Part shown: piece by piece, positions 36,791-47,308 of the stretch | Numbering within the stretch: position 1 is the first letter of the stretch | How the letters are laid out: each line of letters opens with the position of its first letter | Assembly (NCBI GenBank): GCA_954871525.1 | Contig: OX940862.1 | Span: 46,803,732-46,867,731 of the forward strand | DNA length: 64,000 bases | Origin: Parietaria judaica | Taxonomy: Eukaryota; Streptophyta; Magnoliopsida; Rosales; Urticaceae | Direction: 5' to 3' | The notes under the pieces: model-generated | What the model was told of the DNA's origin: nothing | Seen by the model: only the letters and a program-made list of their open reading frames with translations | Databases searched by the model: none | Translations under genes and position numbers: made by a program

Positions 36791-37740
36791 ATCGCCGAGC
36801 GCCAAGCTCACCTCAACACCGAAGCCCGCCTTCCACTCCATCAGTCCATAGGAGATAACCACTGCTACAAAGAACACACCAGGAAAAAAAAACCCTAAAT
36901 ATCACTGGTGAACGGCAATTTGCGAGCCCACAATCGCCTACAAATTGCAATCCTAGAAGAAAAGGGAAAATTCGAAACCCCAAACCCAATTTGTGAGGTA
37001 TTTTCACTTAATAATAATTTTAATATTTTAATTTCTCAAGCCCACAATCGCCTATAAATTGCAATCCTAGACTTTGTAAAGCTGATGGGTGCGATTTCTA
37101 TATCGATAAAACGACAAAAATGGGTTTTTTTTTTTTTTACATTTTTAAGTAAAATATACTATTTTCAAAATATATTCAAAAAAAACTTTTGAAATTAAAC
37201 TATGGAACTTTGTAAAGTCTCATCTTTAATTTTCAAACATGGAAATAAAATTAAAAATATTTTTTCGAGTTTTCATGATTATTTATTAATTTACGGCGTT
37301 TAGTTACGCAAATTACGGGTTGATTAAGAAAGTTTTAAATTTTGAAAATTAATTTGTAATATTAATTTTTCAAAGTAATATTTACTTTTCAAAAAATCAT
37401 GCGGCTTGATTTTATTTATTGATTTATTTTTTAGAATTCAAAATTAATTTAAAAGCTTTTACAAAGTTTATTTATGAATCGTCTAAAGTCCCAAAGTTAA
37501 GTAAACCATAAAAAAGTGACTTTCAAAGATAATTGTTATATTCTCAAAATATATACTTTTCTTTGGATATATTAAATATTCAAGCTATCTCCTTAAGTTT
37601 ATTTTACAAGCATTTTCGAAAATAGTTTTACAAAGCCCTGTTGAAGGAAGTTTGTAATTCCTTGAGAGGATGGAGAGTAGATTTACATTCGTCAAATAAC
37701 ACAAGTTACTTACTTTTTTCAAAAGTAAATTTTTTCGCGC
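36791..37740. other. AT-rich spacer, nothing recognised
   Basis: Contains a ~25-bp direct repeat ('AGCCCACAATCGCCTA.AAAT' at about 36925 and 37039) and a T12 run. No gene is seen. Confidence 0.4.
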
Positions 37741-38360
37741 AGTACAATTACCCAAGAAATAGGGGAGGTCGTGTATTTTTACATTATATAAAATTTATCC
37801 CATACGGAAAAAGTCAAAGCCCGGCAACGACTTTCTCATGCGACGGGAAGTCATTCCCTGGCCTGTTTGGAGTCCTGTCGGGTCTACTTATGCCGCGACA
37901 CTGTTCATCCAGACTAATATCTCTTGGTTCCGTGTCCTCTGATACTCGCCACCGCGGCTGTTGATACCTCATCTTACGAGTCAGTTGATACCGCGTCGAC
38001 TCTCAAGGCACCCTCGTCGGTAAACCCTCGTCATACACGTCGGCTCCGACCCTCGTCAGGGACATTCGTCCTCATATTTCACTTATTCCCAATAGGGTAC
38101 GTAGGCATCTATAAGTAACGAGTTGCAACATCAATATTTTCTTTTTTGCAGGTCCTTCGTCGCCGAAGAAAGCGTTGAGGAAGGAAAATCATCATGAAAA
38201 GCCAGGAACAACTCTACGGTTCGCCAAGGAAGAAGATTTTGCCTCCAACTAAGTCATTTATTAGTCAACCTCGTACACTCCACCTTTGACCGTCCACACG
38301 CCCACCGTGTCCGGCCCGAGGCTCGAATCGTGGACCAAGTTCACCATTAATCCAAAAACA
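37741..38360 (+). repeat. LARD/gypsy fragment
   Basis: Short repeats ('ACCCTCGTC.G..A') and 'GGGTACGTAGGCATCTATAA' followed by 'TTTTTTGCAGGTCCTTCGTC' recall the LTR-to-leader junctions of the other LARD pieces. It ends with 'CGAATCGTGGACCAAGTTCA', also found diverged at about 54393-54412. No domain. Confidence 0.45.
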
Positions 38361-40044
38361 AGCATTGACACACAGTTTTACGACCAAAGTGTATTTAACA
38401 GGATAATTGTGGCTAAGTTTACGACAAAATATCATGTTCATGTATTTTGATTGTTGATCTTATTTCGCCTATGACAAAGCTATTACATTATTTAATAGGT
38501 ATAAATTGATTTACTTTAACTAAATATATATTAACTCATTTATCTAGAGACATAAATAATATATTGCAGATCTAATATATACATATATATATATATGTAT
38601 GCATGCATGTAACCCTATACTTTAACTTAACATCATTCTTGATCTATAGATTATCATTTACAATTTCGAATAAAAGTCCGCTTCATAATTTTTAAGTATT
38701 TTTTTTTTAATAACATGAAATAAGCTAATTGATTTAACCATATATATACGTATAAGCAACCATTATAAGCTTTATGCAAACTCGACTTTAAAATGGAAAT
38801 AAAGCTTCATATATTAATTCATGCTCATTGAGTTATTTGTCTACGAGATAATAACAGACTATTCATTGCACTTCCTCAAGATATTTAATATTTAAAATAA
38901 GGAAGATATGTTTTCGCAAAAAGTGGCTTTCAGACATTGAATCGAGTAAAAACGCATGTCATATTCTCTTCTCTATTACAAAGTGACGTACGTTCGCTTA
39001 TATGTCGGTGACACGATTTTACGTATAATTCCCATAATATGTTTGTCCTCTACTATTAGAAAACAAAACGTACACCGTTCAAAATATCAAAGCAAACATA
39101 ACACGAACCATAAAAACAAGGTCCAATACTGACACTTGCTTCCACTTTGGATACATCCTGTAATGCATGTATATATATAGGGCGGAATCACATCCAATGA
39201 CACCCACTTCCAGTGACGGAGGGAGGGGAGACTCACCATAGGCCCATGCCCTTCCTCATCTATCTCATCGTGTTTTTGTTTTTTTCGTGTTTCTTTGATT
39301 CACCTAGTCATCTTGAAATTTAGGTATGGTCATCGGTTTTTCCGTCTCGGAGTCTCGGTTATTTATCTCGTTGACTTTTGATTTTTATATTTTTTATCTC
39401 GCTCGCCGTCTCGGACGCAACCATCAATGGTTCTCCGTCTCTCCGTCTTGGACCCTCGGAACAATCAAATTCGTTACATTTCAGTTTTAATCGACTGGAC
39501 CGAGTTTTCATTATATCAGTCGCGCGTAAAGCCGACAAATTGTATGAGTACTATTCCTCTTCATTATATGAAATTTTTTCCCTTATTTATATGTTCATTG
39601 TTATCGTTGGTGATAGTTAATTAATTTAATTTTTATCATAAAAATTACCATTTTATGTTGTGCTATTGTTGTGGTTTTTATTATTTGTCGGTAACCCTTT
39701 TATGTTGAAAGGCTGGCTCTATCACTGCCCGCTTCAACAATTGTTTTTATCTCCCATAATTTTATTCGACAATATTTTCATAGAAAGTGATATATTCTCC
39801 CAAGTATTATCACATCTAATTATAGTCGCGGATGATAGATATTACACATTTATTACCTTTTATTCCATGCTTATATATTAGCACTTCATCAAGAAGATAA
39901 AGCTTGTCATCAAGACGTGAAGATATGCATTGTCATCAGCTCCTACAAGACTCGACCATGTTTATATATTAGCACTCGCAGAGACATTTTAATAAGACCT
40001 TCGGAAGAAGGCAACTGGCGATTCATCGTGTCGTGAAGAAGATG
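38361..40044. other. Unassigned, AT-rich
   Basis: No gene or repeat boundary is recognised. Two overlapping frames at 39378-39624 are short and lack motifs. Confidence 0.35.
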
Positions 40045-40470
40045 ATATGTGTGAGTTCCGAATAACGAGTCGTTGTCAAAACTACAGTAACAAAGGAACC
40101 ACTATTTCTCAATAAGCACACTCACTCAATTTTTTTTATATATATGTGTGTGCGCAGCAAAGAGAGATATGAAGAAAGGAAGGAGACTTGTTTTTTATTG
40201 AATGAATATTGAGTACAATGATAGAGTTTATGTGACAGTCACTAATCCCGTGAGCCACGAGGGCAAGAACGGGTAAGCTGTGCAGTCCCACATCGCCTGG
40301 GAAAGGGGATGTGCTGATGGGACGTTCCCGAGACTGTGCAGGTATGAGACTGAACGGTTATCGGAGATCATACAGGTATGGGACTGTGTGATCGAAGAGG
40401 CTTAAATGAATTGATTGGTACTACCTATGTCAACAAGATGCATCTTCTTTTCGGTTGCCCGTTCATAGGA

Positions 40471-40531
40471 ACTCCAAAGTTAAGCGTGCTTGACTTGGAG
40501 TAGTACTAGGATGGGTGACCTCCTGGGAAGT
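40471..40531 (+). other. 5S rRNA-like domain in Cassandra LTR 1
   Basis: It matches the 3' two-thirds of plant 5S rRNA: ACTCC.AAGTTAAGCGTGCT (A box), 'GAGTAGTACTAGGATGGGTG' (intermediate element and C box) and 'ACCTCCTGGGAAGT'. The 5' third and the 3' end of 5S are not conserved. It can be read as an internal pol III promoter, not as a functional rRNA gene. Confidence 0.9.
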
Positions 40532-40630
40532 TTCTCGGGAAGCGTGCGAGTGAGGACAAAGCACGCTGGAAAGACTCGTGTTGGCCTGTGGGGACAGTCG
40601 TCGATTCGATTGAGCAGCCGGGGCGTTACA

Positions 40631-40702
40631 GATGGTATCAGAGCCGAGCCCAGCCGGAAGTGTGGCCGACGAGGACGTCGGGCCCCCATTAGGTGGGGTG
40701 AT
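40631..40702 (+). other. Cassandra interior: primer site and polypurine tract only
   Basis: 72 bp with TGGTATCAGAGC at 40633-40644 and AGGTGGGGTGAT at 40691-40702. No coding capacity. Confidence 0.9.
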
Positions 40703-40942
40703 TGTGACAGTCACTAATCCCGTGAGCCACGAGGGCAAGAACGGGTAAGCTGTGCAGTCCCACATCGCCTGGGCAAGGGGATGTGCTGATGGGACGTTCC
40801 CGAGACTGTGCAGGTATGGGACTGCACGATTATCGGAAATCATACAGGTATGGGACTGTGTGATCGAAGAGGCTTAAATGAATTGATTGGTACTACCTAT
40901 GTCAACAAGATGCATCTTCTTTTCGGTTGCCCGTTCATAGGA

Positions 40943-41003
40943 ACTCCAAAGTTAAGCGTGCTTGACTTGGAGTAGTACTAGGATGGGTGACCTTCTGGGA
41001 AGT
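40943..41003 (+). other. 5S rRNA-like domain in Cassandra LTR 2
   Basis: Same as the LTR 1 copy except ACCTTCTGG for ACCTCCTGG, one change in 61 bp; the A and C boxes are unchanged. Confidence 0.9.
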
Positions 41004-41339
41004 TTCTCGGGAAGCGTGCGAGTGAGGACAAAGCACGCTGGAAAGACTCGTGTTGGCCTGTGGGGACAGTCGTCGATTCGATTGAGCAGCCGGGGCGTTA
41101 CAGTTTATATAGGCATCATACATCTAGCAAAAGTACTCTTTTGCCCTCGTACTTGATCTCCAAACAAAAGAAAAAATTATTTAATTAATGAGAACAAACT
41201 TGGTGAGCAAGTTTGATCACACAATGCTTAGTTAAGACTACATTCTCTTGCATAAACTTGACTTGGCTCGAGGTTCTTCACGCTGAGAAGATCTCGCATC
41301 TCCTTGAATTTGACTCTTGCTAGTGCCTTAGTGAGAATG

Positions 41340-42956
41340 TCAGCTCGTTGCTCCTTGATGGTGAAAAATTCCACGATGATCTCTCGGTTCTAAACACACT
41401 CGCCAATAAAGTGAAAGCGAGTGCCTATATGTTTGGTCCGTCCATGAAACACTGGATTCTTCATCAGTGCGATTGTCGACTTGTTTTTCACATACAGAGT
41501 CACTGGCTTGTGCTCGGCTCCAATCACTTCGCTCAATAAGTTTCTCATCCATAACGCTTGACACGCCGCTGCGGTGGCTACCATAAACTCCGCTTCGCAA
41601 GACTATAAGGCCACAATTTTATGCTTTTGAGACTGCCAGGTAATCAAATTCCCGTTGAGATAAAATGCCATCCCTCCGGTACTCTTCTTTTCATCGACAT
41701 CACCGGCTAGATCACTGTCGGTAAAACCGACTAGTTCTTCAACTCCACTTCCTCTTCCGTACTGGATCCCATAGCTCTTCGTTCCCTTCACATAACGAAG
41801 GATGTGCTTCAAAGCCTGCTGGTGTAAACCGGTAGGCTTCTCGATGTGACGACTCACCATGCCAACTGCATATGAGATGTAAGGTCGGGTGTGGGTTAAG
41901 TACCTGAGGCACCCGATAACACGTCTGTACTCCGTGGGATCCGCTGGGGTTCCTTCTGCATCTTTCCTGAGCTTTAGCTTTGGTTCCATCAGATACTTTC
42001 TCGGGTTGCAGTCCGCCATCTTGAACTGCTTCAGAATTTTCATTGCGTAAGCTGACTGCTTCAGCGTGAAAAATTCCTTCTTCTGATCAACCTCGATTCC
42101 GAGGTAGTATGAGAGTAGTCCGAGGTCGCTCATCTCAAACTCCTTCATCATCTGCTTCTTGAATCCATCAATGCCTTCTGCACTGGATCCATTCACGATC
42201 AGGTCGTCGACGTACACACCGACGATGAGGCTTCATCTCTTGAGCTCCTCGTGTAGACTGCCTGCTCCTGAGAACACTTCTTGAAACCAAGACTCTTCAT
42301 ACTTCTGTCGAGTCGAGTGTTCCATGCACGTGGTGCTTGTCGCAATCCATTAAGAGTTTTTGACAGCTTGTACACCTTGTGTTCGGCGGTATTGTCGACG
42401 AAGCCTTCCAGCTGAGCAACGTAGACTTATTCTTCCAGTTCACCATTCAGAAATGCCGATTTGACGTCCAAGTGATGGATTTTCCAGCCTCGGTGAGCTG
42501 CGAAGGCTAGGATCAGCCTGACCGTGTCGAGTCTGGCTACTGGAGCAAAAACTTCCTCGAAGTCTACTCCCTACTTCTGCACGTATCCCTTTCAACCAAT
42601 CTGACCCTGTGCTTAAGAACCTTGCCTTTTGAGTCCTTCTTGAGCTTGTAGACCCACTTCAGACCAATGGACTTATGACCTTTTGGAAGGTCAACTAGTT
42701 TCCATGTCTGATTATTCTCAATGGACTCCAGTTCTCTCTTCATCGCTTCATGCCATTCCTTCTCGGTGGCTGCCTCGCGATAGCTGGTTGGTTCCTCAGA
42801 GCTCACGAGCAAGAGCTCTTCTGGGCTCAAATCGAGCTCCCGCGCTTCTTCGTAGACGTTGGACAAGGTACGGAACCCTCTTGGTCCTTCCTTAATCGAC
42901 GAGTCTCCTAAGCTGGTTCCTCCCGAACTAGTTGTCATTGGGATCGGGGTGCTCAT
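41340..42956 (-). pseudogene. Copia reverse transcriptase/RNase H, broken
   Basis: Reading minus from 42956: 'SYREAATEKEWHEAMKRELE' and 'TWKLVDLPKGHKSIGLKWVY' (RT N-terminal block). A frameshift near 42590 and further breaks at 42220-42560 follow. From 42217 the frame holds the catalytic YVDD in MYVDDLIVNGSS, 'YYLGIEV', 'TRPYISYAVG' and RNase H 'TDSDLAGDVDEKKSTGG'. A stop near 41603 then separates 'ATAAACQALWMRNLLSEV', the RNase H end (41390-41584). At least three lesions. Confidence 0.93.
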
Positions 42957-43354
42957 TCCTGATCCTTGGTTGAGCGATCCTGGTGGTGAGATGGTTCCAG
43001 ACGAACTGGTTTATGTTGAGCTGGGCGTTGCTAGACCCTGTAAGGGATTCTCTCATTCTTCCTGCTCGATCGCCAATTCCTCTTCGAGTATAAACTCCAT
43101 CGAGTTCTGTTCCGGATCTCCGTTCTCGTCTCTCCACTCCCATTTCTTATCCTCTTCAAACAGTGTGTCTCTGCTCACACGCGCTTTGCCGCGTTGGGGG
43201 TCGTAAAACCTGTTAGCCTTGCTCCCTTCTCGGCGCCAAGGTACCCCATCGGTTGACTCCGATCATTGAGGTTTTTGAGGTTTGGTCCCACAGTCTTCAG
43301 ATGTGCGGGGCACCTAAACACCTTCAAATGCTCCAGATGAATTTTCTTCCCTTT

Positions 43355-44403
43355 CTAGACTTTATAAGGAGTGCGCTCACCTAGCGCCTTCGTCGGTAGA
43401 CGGTTCAGCAAGTAGACATCATGTCGTACTGCTTCTCCCCAGAATCTCACCGGGACTTGCATGCTCTTCAGCAAATTCCTTGCTCTGTCCATGACGCTTC
43501 GGTTCCTTATTTCTACCACGCCGTTTTGTTGGGGCGTGTATGGTGCGGTGAGGTGTCGCTCTACACCTTCTTCTCCGCAATACTCTGTGAAATTCTGAGA
43601 CATGAATTTGCCTCCTCGATCTGTTCGCAGGGTCTTCAGTTTATGTCCAGACTGGTTCTCCACGAGCTTCTTGAACTTCTTTAAGACTTAAAGGGCTCCA
43701 CTCTTCTCTTTGAGCGTATAAATCCACGCCGTTTTTGCTTGTAGTCGTCAACAAGCAAAAATAAGTACTTGTTACCGGCTAGGGTAGCTGGGGTAATTGG
43801 ACCACTCAAGTCCGCATGCACCAGTTGGAGGGGTCGCTCTGCTCGAAACTTGGCCTTATTCGGAAATGGCACTCTTGCCTGTTTCGCGACCATGCAGCAT
43901 TCGCAGAGCAGGTTGGGGTGTTCAATATTCGGTACCCCAAATGCCATCTTCTTGTCTCCCATCATCTTGAGTGCGTAGAAATTTACGTGCCCAACTCGTG
44001 CGTGCCACAACCAAGCTGGGTATGCTAGAGACGCCATTAAGCAGACAGGTTGGCCCGTCTCCAGGAGTATCTTGTACAGCCTGTTCGGCGTTCTCTTCAA
44101 ATTCATCAACATGGCGCCGCTTTGGTTCCACATCTTCAGGTATGAGCCAGCCATCACCACTGTGTTGCCGACTTCCGTCATCTGACCAAGGCTGATGATG
44201 TTACTCTTCAGCTTCGGGATGTTGTACACCTTATTCAACAGGCGCTGGTCTCCGTTCTTGCACTAGAGCATGATGGACCCTCTGCCTCTGATTTCGACGA
44301 TCGACTCATCGCCAAACTTCACGCTCCCTGTGATCTTTTCATCGAGCTCTTTAAACTTCGCTCGATCTCTCGTCATATGGTTGCTTGCACCATTGTCTAA
44401 ATA
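43355..44403 (-). pseudogene. Copia protease-integrase region, broken
   Basis: Directly in frame after the gag stop, the protease site YLDNGASNHMT is readable at about 44369-44401. A TAG at about 44265 follows 'GSIML'. Then come the integrase zinc finger (WHARVGHV...CECC, about 43910-44020) and the catalytic-core start LVHADLSGP with 'YLFLLVDDY' (about 43750-43830). A frameshift near 43700 follows. The second core half has LRTDRGGKF and 'APYTPQQNGVVE' (43355-43663), giving the D, D and E catalytic residues. Both nonsense codons read as TAG. Confidence 0.9.
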
Positions 44404-45648
44404 CTAGACGTCAATATAGACATTCTTATCTCCGTATACGAGGAGGTTCGCAATAACCTTGTCCTCGATAAGCATGATCGTCTCTTCTGCCATCTTCTCC
44501 GGGCTGGACCTTTTCTCGGCCATCATCAGGTCGGGCTCCGGGCTCGACTTCACGTCGACTGGCTCCTCTAGGTCGGTCTTCTCTCTGACCGATTCTCGCC
44601 CGGGCTCGGCGTTGATCTTGCCTTCGACGCTCGTCTTCTCGTCTCTCCGCACTTCAACATTCCTCTCATGCTGTGCGAACATCAGCATTTGCTCATCTTC
44701 GTGGAATCTTGTCAGATTTGCTTCGTCGGCGTGCTTCCTAGTACGGCATTCTGATGCATAGTGCCCGATCTTTTGAAAATTGTAGCACTTCACCGTGCTC
44801 TTTTCTTTTCGGGCCGTGGTGCCTTCCTGACGGGGTGAGCTACTGCCGCGACCTCGCATGTCACGACCTCTTCCTCGTCCTCGGCCTCTACTACGTGCTC
44901 GGCTATCACCGTCATGCCCGCCACGACTGGACGAGCTTGAAGAAGACTCAGGTCTATAGTTCTTCTTCTGCTTGGCCACCCATTCTTCATGTGTCAGCAG
45001 GAGGTGCTTCTCCTCTTCGTTCTTTACGATGACGCCTCCCATTTGCTTAGCCATCGCTTCTTGGCCTGCTAGCAAATTCTCAAACTCTACAAGTGATGGT
45101 TGAACAGGCCATCCTTGTACAGAAATCACGAAGCTTCGGTACTCTGATATCAACCCGTGGATGATGATCCTCTTCATACGAGCCTCTCCGATGATGGAAT
45201 TTGGATTGAGATCGCTTATCTCACGACATATCGACTTGACCTTATGAATATACTGCGCAATCGTCACGTCGCATTGTGAGATTGATAGTAGCTCATTCTC
45301 CAAGAGCTGTAGCCTCGCATCATTCTTCTTTGAGAAAAGCGTCGTGAACGTTTCCCATGCTTCTTTGGGCGTCTTGTCGTCCCGAATGTGCTCCAATATC
45401 TCTTCTTCAATGGCGGTCTTCAGGGAAAACATCGCTTTGCCTGCTTTGATTCTCCATTTGCGTAAGGTTCCGTTAGCATCTTCCTCCGGCGGCGTAGTTT
45501 CGCTTCCGCCGACAACCTCACATAGGTCGTTCCCTTGAAAATAGGACATCATGCATGTTTCCCACGTGTTGTAGTGGTTGCTGTTGAGTTTCTTGATTCC
45601 TCTGACAACTTGGAGATCATCCATCGTGTTGGCAGTATCTCGACACAA
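44404..45648 (-). CDS. Copia gag polyprotein (414 aa, intact frame)
   Basis: Open from MCRDTANTMDDLQVVRGIKK (or the internal Met of MDDLQ) to a TAG at 44404. The UBN2/gag domain occupies about residues 10-210, with 'KEAWETFTTLFSKKNDARLQ' and 'ISQCDVTIAQYIHKVKSICR'. It is followed by an Arg/Gly/Ser-rich stretch (about 235-280) and a zinc knuckle CYNFQKIGHYASEC. In that knuckle the second Cys of CX2CX4HX4C is Phe, so zinc binding is likely impaired. The acidic tail is followed by a stop that probably replaces a Trp codon (TGG to TAG), since protease continues in the same frame. Confidence 0.9.
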   Translation of the reverse strand: MCRDTANTMDDLQVVRGIKKLNSNHYNTWETCMMSYFQGNDLCEVVGGSETTPPEEDANGTLRKWRIKAGKAMFSLKTAIEEEILEHIRDDKTPKEAWETFTTLFSKKNDARLQLLENELLSISQCDVTIAQYIHKVKSICREISDLNPNSIIGEARMKRIIIHGLISEYRSFVISVQGWPVQPSLVEFENLLAGQEAMAKQMGGVIVKNEEEKHLLLTHEEWVAKQKKNYRPESSSSSSSRGGHDGDSRARSRGRGRGRGRDMRGRGSSSPRQEGTTARKEKSTVKCYNFQKIGHYASECRTRKHADEANLTRFHEDEQMLMFAQHERNVEVRRDEKTSVEGKINAEPGRESVREKTDLEEPVDVKSSPEPDLMMAEKRSSPEKMAEETIMLIEDKVIANLLVYGDKNVYIDV

Positions 45649-46028
45649 AAAAAACTCACACGATTAAATCTCAAGAAATTTGTTTCTGATGTGGAAGATC
45701 AGTCGGAACCGTAACCACAGAGCATACTATGACGTTCAAGAGACCTACCAACAATACCAACAACCTCGCTCTGTGGGTTTCGAATAACGAGTCATTGTCA
45801 AAACTACAACAACAAAGGAACCACTATTTCTCAATAAGCACACTCACTCAAATTATATATATATATATATGCAGCAAAGAGAGATATGAAGAAAGGAAGG
45901 AGACTTGTTTTTTATTGAATGAATATTGAGTACAACGATAGAGTTTATATAGGTATCATACATCTAGACAAAGTACTATTCTGCCCTCGTACATGATCTC
46001 CAAGCAAAAGCAAAAGTTATTTAATTAA

Positions 46029-46268
46029 GGGATAATAGCGGCTAAAGTAGCCAAACTTTCATGATTTGTGTCGATAAAGGTCCAAACTGGATTTATAGCG
46101 GCTAAAGTAGCCAAACTCGGTCAATCTGTGGCAAGCTCTTATTCCGTCCAGCCAAACGTAGCTTCCGTTAGTCAACCGCCACGTCACTTACACGTGGCAA
46201 GCTCATGTGTCAAAAATACATACCACGTCATATATATATATATATATATTTTCATCACATCAGAACCC
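46029..46268 (+). repeat. Left terminal inverted repeat of the MULE
   Basis: It begins GGGATAATAGCGGCTAAAGT and ends near 'CACATCAGAACCC' at 46268. It contains 'AAGTGACGTGGCGGTTGAC' (as reverse complement) and an AT dinucleotide run at about 46230-46249. Confidence 0.9.
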
Positions 46269-46467
46269 TAAAGTAATGATGACAGGGTCTTTTCGAAAAT
46301 ACATGTCACGTCACCAGACCCACAAACCTACCCCTCTCTGTTCTGACCAGACCCACAGACTCTTCTTCTGAAAATCTTAATACAATACTCTACCTCTCTC
46401 TCTCTTCTCACCAGACCCACAAACTCCATTTTTCTTTTTTCTTGTATCTTCCTTCTTCTTCAATCTG

Positions 46468-46960
46468 ATGGAAAGTGAGGGTGGTATCTCGTCATCTCAG
46501 AGTTACCGAGGAGACGAACGAAGAGGGGCAGAAAGAGGGAATCAGTGGTCCTCTTCTGACTTATTGCTTTGTGACTGCGGTTTGGCTCCGATCACCCGCG
46601 TATCTAAGACATCCGCTAATCCTGGTCGAATTTTCTGTAGATGTAAAAAACGCAAGGTATTCGGTTTGGTCAAATTTGGAGTTTTTTTTTTCTTTTTATT
46701 TTTTATGGACTTCGTTGGTTTGATGATAGCAGGATCAAGGAGGTTGTGAATGGTTTGAGTGGATTACCGATGGTCCGGTTTTACCCCGAGTTCAAGTTAC
46801 ACCCACCGTCAACAATGGAGGTACAACATTGGGGCGAGATGGAGATACAAGGCCAATATGCAACTGTATCTGTACACATTCTGGGATTATTGTGTCCATT
46901 ACCTGGCCTAAGTTGTTCATTATTCTTGCTGTAATTTTAGGTGTTTGGCAATCAAAATAA
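46468..46960 (+). CDS. GRF-type zinc-finger protein (2 exons, 138 aa) inside the MULE
   Basis: Exon 1 46468-46656 (63 codons), intron 46657-46732 (GT...AG, 76 bp, T-rich, phase 0), exon 2 46733-46960 (75 codons then TAA). GRF-type fingers bind zinc with Cys/His residues and are often nucleic-acid binding. Here CDCGLAPITRVSKTSANPGR and FCRC in exon 1 join DQGGCEWFEWITD in exon 2 across the intron, reconstituting the finger. The C-terminal 'GIIVSITWPKLFIILAVILG' is hydrophobic, a likely membrane anchor; small plant GRF proteins of this layout are known to me. The domain assembles only after splicing, so ORF scans miss it. It could be a captured gene fragment or element-borne. I cannot tell if it is expressed. 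Confidence 0.6.
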
Positions 46961-47064
46961 ATATTTGATTATGTGTTTAGTTGAAGGTGTTATTAGGATT
47001 TTGTTATGAATGTGCGTACTTTGCCCTTGATGTGTTCACTAGCTTCTCTCTTGCGATTCTTCTT

Positions 47065-47308
47065 GGGTTCTGATGTGATGAAAAAAAATATATATATATA
47101 TATATATGACGTGGTATGTATTTTCGACACATGAGCTTGCCACGTGTAAGTGACGTGGCGGTTGACTAACGGAAGTTACGTTTTACTGGACGGAATAAGA
47201 GTTTGCCACAGATTTACCGAGTTTGGCTACTTTAGCCGCTATAAATCCAGTATGGACCTTTATTGACACAAATCATGAAAGTTTGGCTACTTTAGCGGCT
47301 ATTATCCC
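47065..47308 (-). repeat. Right terminal inverted repeat of the MULE
   Basis: The mirror of 46029-46268, about 95% identical by eye. The AT run is slightly longer than in the left arm. Confidence 0.9.

Larger units (their letters stand above)
40231..41102 (+). mobile_element. Cassandra-type TRIM carrying 5S rRNA sequence
   Basis: Two 400-bp LTRs (40231-40630 and 40703-41102), TGTGACAG...CGTTACA, with a 72-bp interior and a 5-bp target duplication GTTTA (40226-40230, 41103-41107). The initiator-Met primer site TGGTATCAGAGC is at 40633-40644, and the polypurine-like AGGTGGGGTGAT ends the interior. By eye the LTRs differ at about six sites. Each LTR has a 5S rRNA-like segment. The family encodes no protein and relies on others to move (known for Cassandra). 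Overlapping ORFs here (40463-40843 and others) are spurious. Confidence 0.95.
40050..41242 (-). repeat. 3' LTR of the Copia, interrupted by Cassandra
   Basis: LTR sequence 40050-40230 and 41103-41242 (GTTTA repeated on both sides). The intact partner sequence at 45940-45955 ('GAGTTTATATAGG') shows the unoccupied site. Confidence 0.93.
46029..47308. mobile_element. Mutator-like element (Pack-MULE type) with ~240-bp inverted ends
   Basis: Terminal inverted repeats 46029-46268 and 47065-47308 start GGGATAATAG and match over about 240 bp with roughly a dozen differences. The 9-bp target duplication TTTAATTAA (46020-46028, 47309-47317) is the Mutator hallmark. The outer 'GGCTAAAGTAGCCAAACT' motif occurs twice in each arm, and both arms have CACGTG-type boxes ('CTTACACGTGGCAAG'). 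There is no transposase. The 0.8-kb interior carries a two-exon GRF zinc-finger ORF on the plus strand. Confidence 0.95.

Noticed and set aside
40471..40531. Functional 5S rRNA gene
   Set aside because: Only the internal promoter part is conserved; the 5' third and the 3' end differ and it sits in an LTR.
40463..41156. Paired 60-126-aa ORFs at 40.5 and 41 kb
   Set aside because: They are the two Cassandra LTRs, a non-coding element with 5S-like sequence.
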